This document shows positions 1-4,928 of a stretch of DNA of 7,534 nucleotides, in pieces; the first letter of the stretch is position 1, and the number at the start of each line of letters is the position of its first letter. The DNA lies in contig JAUYES010000581.1 of the NCBI GenBank assembly GCA_030691225.1, positions 1 to 7,534 of the forward strand, in the 5' to 3' direction. The stretch is from Holophaga sp. Lineage in GTDB: Bacteria > Acidobacteriota > Holophagae > Holophagales > Holophagaceae. The position numbers were made by a program, and so were the translations under genes. The notes under the pieces are model-generated. The model saw nothing but the letters and a program-made list of their open reading frames with translations, was not told the origin of the DNA and ran no database searches.

Positions 1-512
1 GCCTTTTCGAGCAGGGCCGCCAGGAAACGTCCGCCTTCCTTGCCGAAGCGGAAGCTCTTCACGCGATCGAGGGTATCGACCTTGCCAGTGGTCAGGTCCA
101 TCACACCCAGTCCCGTCTTGGGCATTTCCTCGGGTTTCTTCTTATCCTTCTTGGCCTTGTCCACGTCGGCTTTCGGAGGCGCGATGGCAAAGGCCACAAA
201 GCGCCCTTCAGCCGAAATAACCGGCGCATTGCCCCTGGGATGACGCCATTCCTGGCCCGTTTTCAGGTTGCGCGCCAGGAGTTCCCCATCCCCTTCCTGC
301 GCCGCGATCGTGACCACCAACCACTCACCGTTGCGAGACAGCGAAGTATCGCGGAGGCTGCGCCACCCGTCGTAGACATCGTGGGTGATGGGTTTCTTGG
401 CGACCTTCTTGATTGGGGCCGCTGCCCTCAAGGGGCTTGATACAAGCTGTGGTCCCACCACCAACAACGTCGCAGTGAATCCAAGGCGGCAGAGGAGCAA
501 AGGGAGACGCAT
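1..512 (-). CDS. S9-family (prolyl-oligopeptidase-like) peptidase, N-terminal part, runs off left edge
   Basis: The reverse strand is open from an ATG at 512-510 to the window edge, giving 170 codons without a stop. The protein begins with a basic/hydrophobic signal-like segment (MRLPLLL to about residue 33, ending in an Ala run RAAA), so export to the periplasm or membrane is likely. After it comes a stretch typical of the start of the beta-propeller of S9 peptidases: ITHDVYDGWRSLRDTSLS, then SRNGEWLVVTI, then PVISAEGRFVAFAI, which are blade-like strands with N-G/E-G turns. A lysine-rich, low-complexity insert (about residues 107-126, KADVDKAKKDKKK) precedes a further blade strand, LGVMDLTTGKVDTLDRV. 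Such charged loops are known in this position in some S9 peptidases. The catalytic Ser-Asp-His domain would lie beyond the left edge, so enzymatic activity is inferred from the family. A TolB/WD40-like propeller protein without peptidase activity is the main alternative. No strong Shine-Dalgarno precedes the ATG, so the start is moderately sure. Confidence 0.75.
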   Translation of the reverse strand, partial: MRLPLLLCRLGFTATLLVVGPQLVSSPLRAAAPIKKVAKKPITHDVYDGWRSLRDTSLSRNGEWLVVTIAAQEGDGELLARNLKTGQEWRHPRGNAPVISAEGRFVAFAIAPPKADVDKAKKDKKKPEEMPKTGLGVMDLTTGKVDTLDRVKSFRFGKEGGRFLAALLEK

Positions 513-583
513 GGTGGCTCGCTTTCTGGAAAGGACAGGCGTTCAGCATAGCCTCGTATTGCGATGGCTTCCAATATTGGTCG

Positions 584-597
584 CCCTGGAGCCAGGG
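584..597. repeat. Short inverted repeat in the gap between the two minus-strand genes
   Basis: A 14-nt perfect palindrome (CCCTGGAGCCAGGG: arms CCCTGG and CCAGGG) lies in the 137-nt gap 513-649. It is not followed by a T-run on either strand, so it is not a canonical intrinsic terminator. It could be an operator or chance. I see nothing else in this gap: no RNA gene and no convincing promoter boxes. Confidence 0.3.
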
Positions 598-649
598 ACC
601 CCCGGCCAGCCACAGCCCTGACATCCAAGGGGCATTGCGGTTTTGAAAG

Positions 650-1411
650 TTAAAATAGCGACATCACGAGTTCCGGGTACCCCCGCACCACCGCCTGCAT
701 TTGCGTTCGGTCGATGGCCACGACAAAGGCGTGGCTTTCAACGGTGGCGCTGCAGGTATGCAGGCCCTTGCGGAAAAAGGCCCCGGGTTCAAGAAAACCC
801 TGAACAAGCTGATCGGCTTGCACCACCTTCACCTGCCCTTCCCGTTCCAGGCGCACGGATCCCGTTGCCAGCTGGAATAGGGTTTGAGCGGGTTCGCCCT
901 TGCGAAATAGCACCTCCTCCGGGTTGGCCATCCGTTGCACGGAATTCAGGGCGAATTTGGCCTGGAAGCCACCTAGGGTCTTGTTCATTTCCCGCAGACG
1001 ACTGGAAAACTGCGCACAGATGGCGCGGGTGAGCCCTGGGAAACTGGCAATCACGGCGTCGATATGCGCGGGCTTCAGCCGCAAGACAAAACTGCCGCCG
1101 GAACTGCGCACCGAAGCGGAGCGAAGCTGCGTATCGAAATACGCCATCTCCCCCACAATGCCCGGCTGCTCGGGATCACAAAGCACCGTAGCGAGAATCA
1201 CGGGCGGCAGATCGGGCCGCAGGGAAGCTCGTTCCACCACGAAAGCTCCCTTCAAGACTAGGAACACCTCTTGAGAATCCTCACCTTCACGCATCAGGTA
1301 CTCGCCGTCCCGATAGCGCAAAGCCTCGATATCCGCGTGCTCCCGTAGCAGCCGGAGGAATTCGGAATCATCGGCCAGTTCCAGGCGTGCGAGGTCAAAA
1401 GGGTCTGGCAT
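650..1411 (-). CDS. Tandem cyclic-nucleotide-binding-domain protein without a DNA-binding domain
   Basis: 253 aa, two CRP/cNMP-type beta-roll domains in a row. Domain 1 (about residues 16-140) has the early glycine turn GEYLMREGEDSQEVFLVLKG (34-55) and a phosphate-binding-cassette-like segment VGEMAYFDTQLRSASV. E88 and R97 sit where CRP uses Glu and Arg to grip the cyclic nucleotide, so this pocket looks usable. Domain 2 (about 150-253) repeats the fold (EEVLFRKGEPAQTLFQLATG, 165-184). At its cassette position, however, it reads GAFFRKGLHTCSATV and lacks the G-E and the R-S/T-A pair, so it probably does not bind nucleotide. No helix-turn-helix follows, so this is not a CRP/FNR transcription factor; a regulatory or adaptor role is inferred. 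I chose the ATG at 1411-1409 because GGAG (1420-1417) lies 5 nt upstream. A longer reading frame reaches about 1561, but it crosses a large inverted repeat and has no domain homology. The coding strand ends in TAA at 652-650; the peptidase gene follows 137 nt downstream. Confidence 0.9.
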   Translation of the reverse strand: MPDPFDLARLELADDSEFLRLLREHADIEALRYRDGEYLMREGEDSQEVFLVLKGAFVVERASLRPDLPPVILATVLCDPEQPGIVGEMAYFDTQLRSASVRSSGGSFVLRLKPAHIDAVIASFPGLTRAICAQFSSRLREMNKTLGGFQAKFALNSVQRMANPEEVLFRKGEPAQTLFQLATGSVRLEREGQVKVVQADQLVQGFLEPGAFFRKGLHTCSATVESHAFVVAIDRTQMQAVVRGYPELVMSLF

Positions 1412-1416
1412 CGAAA

Positions 1417-1420
1417 CTCC
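1417..1420 (-). promoter_or_regulatory. Ribosome binding site of the cNMP-binding gene
   Basis: GGAG on the minus strand, five bases before the ATG at 1411. It decides the start in favour of residue M of MPDPFDLARL over the upstream in-frame alternatives. It lies in the 16-nt gap between the start codon and the foot of the inverted repeat 1428-1461. Confidence 0.65.
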
Positions 1421-1424
1421 AGGG

Positions 1425-1444
1425 AAGGTTGAGTCAAGGTTGAG
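1425..1444. repeat. Direct repeat AAGGTTGAG x2, 11-nt period
   Basis: Two identical 9-mers AAGGTTGAG at 1425-1433 and 1436-1444, separated by TC. The repeat unit of 11 nt is about one helical turn. A third, inverted partial copy (CAACCTT, 1447-1453) follows. The arrangement resembles half-sites for a DNA-binding protein; that reading is inference. Confidence 0.6.
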
Positions 1445-1461
1445 AACAACCTTGACCCAAC
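1428..1461. promoter_or_regulatory. 34-nt near-perfect inverted repeat (operator or mRNA hairpin) in the divergent region
   Basis: A perfect 10-bp arm GTCAAGGTTG (1433-1442), a 4-nt AGAA loop (1443-1446) and its complement CAACCTTGAC (1447-1456). After one A/C mismatch the pairing continues for four more base pairs (GTTG 1428-1431 with CAAC 1458-1461), so 14 of 15 positions pair. It sits 16 nt upstream of the start of the cNMP-binding gene. If transcribed, it forms a stable hairpin directly in front of that gene's Shine-Dalgarno sequence. As DNA it could be a dimer operator controlling the divergent pair. It is not an obvious terminator: the T-rich tract on the plus strand starts 12 nt or more beyond the stem and there is no gene reading into it. 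Confidence 0.7.
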
Positions 1462-1473
1462 ACAAGCCAGCAA

Positions 1474-1492
1474 TCTTTTGTTTTTTTTCTTC
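1474..1492. other. T-rich tract (A-rich on the minus strand) in the divergent intergenic region
   Basis: A nearly pure pyrimidine run with eight consecutive T residues (1481-1488), flanked by TCTTTTG and CTTC, in otherwise GC-rich sequence. On the minus strand it is an A-tract upstream of the cNMP-binding gene and could act as an UP element or bent DNA. I could not find convincing -35/-10 boxes for either divergent gene. Confidence 0.4.
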
Positions 1493-1567
1493 GCGCCCTT
1501 CTCGGCTTCGCGGGAAATCTGAGAGCTCTGATTGCGCCCGCGACCCTCGCCGTGGTGCCATAGAACC

Positions 1568-2698
1568 ATGCTGCGAATCCTTCTCTCCATTGGTCTGGTG
1601 CTCCTGGTCTTGGGAGGCGCTCTTACCTATATGGCCCGCCGCTCCATGAGCCTATGCCCTGCCCTTTCGCGCCATCCCAGGCTGGTATGGGGCTTCTTTG
1701 GGCTATTCCTGGGGGCGATGTTTCTGGTGCCCTTAATCAATCGTTGGGCCAATCACCAGGCCGATTACCTCTATTGGCTGAGCTATGGGCTGTTCAGCTT
1801 CGTCTCGACCTACTTGGTTTACCTTGCCGTGGCCGATTTCGGGCAGGTCATCGCGCAACGGTGGACCTCGGCGCCAGTTGGCTTGTGGGCTTTTAGAGTG
1901 GCCCTTGGTGCAACGGTATTGTCGGTTCTCGTGGGGCTGATCATGGCGGTGCGGCAGCCGCAAATCAAGCAGGTGGAGGTGGCCATCGCGGGGCTTCCCA
2001 AAGGACTGGAGGGGTTCCGCATCGTGCAGATCTCCGATTTGCATTTGGGTCCGCTGGTACCCATGGCCAAGGTGCAGCTATTGGTTGAACGCACCAACGA
2101 ACTCAAGGCCGATCTCATCGCCATTACCGGCGATCTGGTGGATGGCGAAGCCAACGGCGTGCAAGCCAAAGCCGAACGCATGGCGTCACTTCGGGCCTCT
2201 CACGGGGTTTTCTTTGTCACCGGCAATCACGAATATTATTCCGGCATCGCGAAATGGATTCCGATCATCAAGGGGTTGGGCTGGAAGACTCTGGATAACG
2301 GGCATGAGTTGATCGAGCGCCAACAAGCCCAGTTGGCAGTGCTCGGCATGCCGGACCCTGCCGCCAGGGGCAGGCGTGGCAATGGACAAGGGCCTAATCT
2401 CGCCAAGGCGCTCGAAGGAATACCCGAGGGAACGACCAAACTCTTGCTCTTCCATCCCCCCACGGGTTTTGAAGCCGCCGACAAGGCAGGCATTGCTCTG
2501 CAACTCAGTGGGCACACCCATTCAGGCCAGTATTTTCCCTGGAGCCTTTTCATACCGTGGCTCTATAGGTTTCCAAAGGGATTGAACCGTCAAGGTGCTC
2601 TTTGGATTTACACCAGCGTGGGAACGGGCTTCTGGGGGCCACCGAATCGCTTTCTGGTGGCGCCGGAATTGACTGTGCTCACGTTGCGCAGGGCCTAA
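1568..2698 (+). CDS. Membrane-anchored calcineurin-like metallophosphoesterase (YkuE-type)
   Basis: 376 aa. The N-terminal third has four hydrophobic segments (about residues 3-24, 38-57, 69-90 and 107-127). The catalytic domain (about 150-376) contains all the metal-binding blocks of the calcineurin-like superfamily: SDLH (D157, H159), GDLVD (D189, D192), GNHE (N220, H221), FHPP (H296) and SGHTH (H316, H318). A two-metal phosphoesterase is therefore well supported and no key residue is missing. The substrate is unknown. Relatives include B. subtilis YkuE and the chlamydial lipid A enzyme LpxG, but nothing here proves a lipid substrate. The Arg-rich first loop (ARRSM...RHPR) suggests that loop is cytoplasmic, which would place the catalytic domain outside; topology is uncertain. 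I chose ATG 1568 because the hydrophobic segment starts there. An in-frame TTG at 1532, with GAGAG upstream, would add 12 residues. It is divergent from the cNMP-binding gene and ends 92 nt before the next gene. Confidence 0.9.
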   Translation: MLRILLSIGLVLLVLGGALTYMARRSMSLCPALSRHPRLVWGFFGLFLGAMFLVPLINRWANHQADYLYWLSYGLFSFVSTYLVYLAVADFGQVIAQRWTSAPVGLWAFRVALGATVLSVLVGLIMAVRQPQIKQVEVAIAGLPKGLEGFRIVQISDLHLGPLVPMAKVQLLVERTNELKADLIAITGDLVDGEANGVQAKAERMASLRASHGVFFVTGNHEYYSGIAKWIPIIKGLGWKTLDNGHELIERQQAQLAVLGMPDPAARGRRGNGQGPNLAKALEGIPEGTTKLLLFHPPTGFEAADKAGIALQLSGHTHSGQYFPWSLFIPWLYRFPKGLNRQGALWIYTSVGTGFWGPPNRFLVAPELTVLTLRRA

Positions 2699-2725
2699 AA
2701 CGCTCAACTTGCTTTTTGGATATTT

Positions 2726-2745
2726 TTTGCTCTTTGTGGAGCAAA
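2726..2745. repeat. 7-bp hairpin between the phosphoesterase and the HEAT-repeat gene
   Basis: TTTGCTC (2726-2732) and GAGCAAA (2739-2745) pair perfectly around the loop TTTGTG. The T-run lies before the stem on the plus strand (2723-2728) and no U-tract follows, so this is not a standard terminator for the phosphoesterase. The surrounding stretch 2707-2737 is AT-rich and could hold a promoter for the downstream gene set, although I see no good -35/-10 pair. Confidence 0.4.
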
Positions 2746-2779
2746 GTGATCCAGAATCAGTCGGCGTCAAGGCCAACCC

Positions 2780-2785
2780 GGGAGG
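2780..2785 (+). promoter_or_regulatory. Strong Shine-Dalgarno of the first HEAT-repeat gene
   Basis: GGGAGG ends 5 nt before ATG 2791. This is the best ribosome binding site in the window. It fixes the start there, although the frame stays open upstream to 2602, inside the end of the phosphoesterase gene. Confidence 0.75.
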
Positions 2786-2790
2786 TGGCT

Positions 2791-4176
2791 ATGGAATCCC
2801 TAAAACCATTGCTGATGACCAAGCCTCCGGCTTCCCATCCCCGCCGCCACGAAAAGGGAGGCATCCTTGCCACCGAAAATCATCCTGAGCTAAGGCTCTT
2901 GGAGGATGTCCGGCAATCCCCCTCAGAGCCGAAGATCATTGCTGCGATCCGGGAGGATGAGAGTCTCGGCTTGGAAGTAACGGAAGCTCGACTCCGGGAA
3001 AAATCCCCAGAGGAGTGCCAGCATCTGCTCGCGAAGTTCCTGGAACTTGGTCGAGTGTCCGTCTTCTCAAAGGGAATAGAGCAAGTCATCGAGGGCCTTG
3101 AATCCACTCAGATCGAAACCCGCCGATGGTCTTTGGAAACCATTCAGGCCTTGGCGATGAGTCAGGATCAGACCCTAATCCCCCATGGCACGCTTCAGTT
3201 GCTGTTAAGCAAGGCAAGCCGCTGCCTGATTTCTGAACCCGATAGCAATCTTCAGACGATCGCCGTGGAAACGGTCGCTCTCTTATTGGGTTCGGTGGCG
3301 GCCCTCGGAGACCTGATGGGCACCCAGAGCCATCTGGCCTGGATAATACGCGATGCGGGGGAGGCGGGCCCTGAACTGCAGCAGCGAATTCTTTCCTCCA
3401 CGAATCTCGGCCTGGCCCCTTTGCGCCTCTTCTTTCACGAGGGTCACTCTGTTTTAGAGAGTCGCCTGTTGCCCTTTTTCCGCATGGCCGGACCCGATAG
3501 TATTCGTGGCCTGGTAAGGAATCTAGAGGGCGAAGAGAACCATCATCGAAGAAACCGCATCCTGGAACTGCTGAAGGCTCTGGCGCCCTTGAGTCTTGAA
3601 CCCGTTCAGGAATCACTCGAAGCCGAGGCTTGGTTTCTGGTGCGCAACGCCTTGAATTTGCTGGGTGAGCTGGGCGAACCGGATTCCCACGAAGCCATTC
3701 GGCGTTTTCTCGAACACCCGGATCTTCGGATCCGGCGAGCCGCTGTGAGGGCCTTTTGGAAGACGGGAGGCCTTCGCAGTGAACAGGATCTTCTGGGTCT
3801 CCTACCCAAGAACGAAGCTGAAATTCAGCGTGAAATTCTGGTCGGTCTTGGCCAGATTCGGGCCGTATCGGCTGTGGATGCGATTTCCCAACTTTCGCTC
3901 CAAGCCGAGGAACCCTTTCGCATTAATTGCCTTGAGGCCCTTGGAAAAATTGGCCAACCCCAAGCCATTCCAATCCTGGCGAAATGTTTACAAGAACAGG
4001 GAAGATTCTTCAAGACCCGGGAATCCACAAGGGTTCGAGAAGCCGCAGCCGTGGCGTTGATGGCCATTGGAACTCCTGAAGCCAAGGAGGTTCTTGCCCG
4101 GGCGGTTCAAGCGGCCCCCCGAAACGAAGCTCAAGTCAACCTTCGAAAAATCCTGGAACGACCCAGCTGGGATTGA
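2791..4176 (+). CDS. HEAT-repeat protein, short paralogue (461 aa)
   Basis: An all-helical soluble protein with no signal peptide or membrane segment. Residues 1-50 are a variable, probably disordered tail (PPASHPRRHEKGG). From about residue 72 to the end it is made of paired helices of HEAT type. The clearest repeats are at 281-296 (WFLVRNALNLLGELGE), 310-327 (DLRIRRAAVRAFWKTGG), 343-358, 373-390 (PFRINCLEALGKIGQP) and 412-429 (STRVREAAAVALMAIGTP), each with the Arg and Ala/Leu spacing of HEAT helix B. Such proteins bind other proteins; no catalytic motif is seen. The region from about residue 72 aligns almost without gaps to residues 373-774 of the larger HEAT protein encoded two genes downstream, so the two are paralogues. 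It opens the plus-strand gene set behind a strong ribosome binding site and ends in TGA just before the HD gene. Function unknown; scaffold or partner-binding role inferred. Confidence 0.88.
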   Translation: MESLKPLLMTKPPASHPRRHEKGGILATENHPELRLLEDVRQSPSEPKIIAAIREDESLGLEVTEARLREKSPEECQHLLAKFLELGRVSVFSKGIEQVIEGLESTQIETRRWSLETIQALAMSQDQTLIPHGTLQLLLSKASRCLISEPDSNLQTIAVETVALLLGSVAALGDLMGTQSHLAWIIRDAGEAGPELQQRILSSTNLGLAPLRLFFHEGHSVLESRLLPFFRMAGPDSIRGLVRNLEGEENHHRRNRILELLKALAPLSLEPVQESLEAEAWFLVRNALNLLGELGEPDSHEAIRRFLEHPDLRIRRAAVRAFWKTGGLRSEQDLLGLLPKNEAEIQREILVGLGQIRAVSAVDAISQLSLQAEEPFRINCLEALGKIGQPQAIPILAKCLQEQGRFFKTRESTRVREAAAVALMAIGTPEAKEVLARAVQAAPRNEAQVNLRKILERPSWD

Positions 4177-4184
4177 GAATGATA

Positions 4185-4234
4185 GGGTTAGACCCGGGAT
4201 GCCTGGCATACAATGGGTGCGGCATCCATGGAGG
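4185..4234 (+). promoter_or_regulatory. Possible internal promoter and structured leader before the HD-domain gene
   Basis: If the HD gene starts at GTG 4245, a 68-nt gap follows the first HEAT gene. It contains TACAAT (4209-4214, 5 of 6 to the -10 consensus) and GGAGG (4230-4234). It also contains a small palindrome GGGT-TAG-ACCC (4185-4195), the palindrome ATGCC-T-GGCAT (4199-4209) and an inverted repeat GGATGCC (4197-4203)/GGCATCC (4221-4227). No well-spaced -35 box is visible; TAGACC 4189-4194 would leave only 14 nt. Promoter activity is therefore a weak inference. Confidence 0.3.
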
Positions 4235-4244
4235 TCGCCCGGAC

Positions 4245-4928
4245 GTGACGGAATCACTTAAGCCCTGGCGTGCGGTCTGCGAAGCGGATCTGCGAGCGCA
4301 TTCCGAGGCGGATTCCATTCGCTTTTGGCGGAGCTCTCACGCGACTGAAAGCGGTCCCCGGGCAATCTTCAACTACCGTTTCGAACACACCCTTGCCGTG
4401 GTGAAGATTGCAAAGTGGCTGGCGCCCCTTACCGGTGCCGATGCGGAGATTCTTGAATGCGCCGCATGGCTGCACGATGTCCGCAAACGCCTCGATGATC
4501 CTCATGGAAAAGACCATCACGCCCAAGATGCCGTGGCGGCGGTTGATGGAATTCTCCATGGCACAGATTTTCCAGCGGCCAAGATACCCATGGTGAAACA
4601 GGCCATTCTCCGCCATGTGGGACTGCAGCTCTCCCATCGCCTGGAACCTCTTGAAGCCGCCTGTTTGTGGGATGCCGATAAGCTCAGTAAAGTCGGAGCC
4701 GCCAGCCTGATTCACTTCAGCGGCATCAGTGGTGGCTTCGGCCCGGTTGAAACCGAACAACTTTTGACCCAGGGGGAACGGTGGCTCGAACTCGCCCGGG
4801 GAATCGTGGCTTCACTGAATACGCCGCCAGCCCAAGCTGAAGGTGAACGTCGATACCGATTTCTCGTTCAGTATTACGCGCAACTCCGCCGAGAATGGAG
4901 CGACCCCATGATGGAAAGCCAGCCATGA
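4245..4928 (+). CDS. HD-domain metal-dependent phosphohydrolase
   Basis: 227 aa from the GTG at 4245. The HD fold shows the expected ligands in order: H48 (RFEHTLAVVKIAKWL), H77-D78 (CAAWLHDVRKRL), H91/H92 (GKDHHAQDAV), H124 (ILRHVG) and D143 (LWDADKLSKVG). This H...HD...H...H...D pattern resembles small nucleotide- or phosphate-ester-cleaving HD hydrolases such as the YqeK type. There is no GYP motif, so it is not an HD-GYP c-di-GMP phosphodiesterase. The substrate is unknown. Start choice: GGAGG at 4230-4234 precedes GTG with a 10-nt spacer. The in-frame ATG at 4179 would add 22 residues with rare ATA and TTA codons and two Cys, which do not look like coding sequence. If 4179 is used, the gap to the preceding gene is only 2 nt. 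The stop TGA overlaps the next start (ATGA at 4925-4928), indicating translational coupling to the large HEAT protein. Confidence 0.85.
   Translation: MTESLKPWRAVCEADLRAHSEADSIRFWRSSHATESGPRAIFNYRFEHTLAVVKIAKWLAPLTGADAEILECAAWLHDVRKRLDDPHGKDHHAQDAVAAVDGILHGTDFPAAKIPMVKQAILRHVGLQLSHRLEPLEAACLWDADKLSKVGAASLIHFSGISGGFGPVETEQLLTQGERWLELARGIVASLNTPPAQAEGERRYRFLVQYYAQLRREWSDPMMESQP

Noticed and set aside
643..1274. Two overlapping plus-strand open frames of 124-129 codons
   Set aside because: They are antisense to the cNMP-binding gene, which shows two recognisable domains on the minus strand; the plus-strand translations are Arg/Pro-rich with no motif.
1428..1492. Rho-independent terminator on the plus strand (hairpin 1428-1461 plus T-run)
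   Set aside because: The T-run begins well after the stem rather than directly at its base, and no plus-strand gene reads into it; both neighbouring genes start here and diverge.
1522..1529. AGAGCTCT 8-bp palindrome upstream of the phosphoesterase gene
   Set aside because: Too short to distinguish from chance; no second copy or flanking symmetry supports an operator.
1412..1561. N-terminal extension of the cNMP-binding gene by 50 residues
   Set aside because: It would run through the A-tract and the inverted repeat, has no domain similarity, and a good ribosome binding site sits just before the ATG at 1411.
2602..2790. N-terminal extension of the first HEAT gene into the phosphoesterase gene
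   Set aside because: It would overlap the conserved end of the phosphoesterase in another frame, while GGGAGG precedes ATG 2791 with ideal spacing.
3086..3616. 176-codon open frame on the minus strand
   Set aside because: Antisense to the short HEAT gene; composition is Pro/Arg/Gly/Ser-rich, typical of a shadow frame, with no domain pattern.
4254..4760. 168-codon open frame on the minus strand
   Set aside because: Antisense to the HD-domain gene, whose metal-binding motifs are intact on the plus strand.
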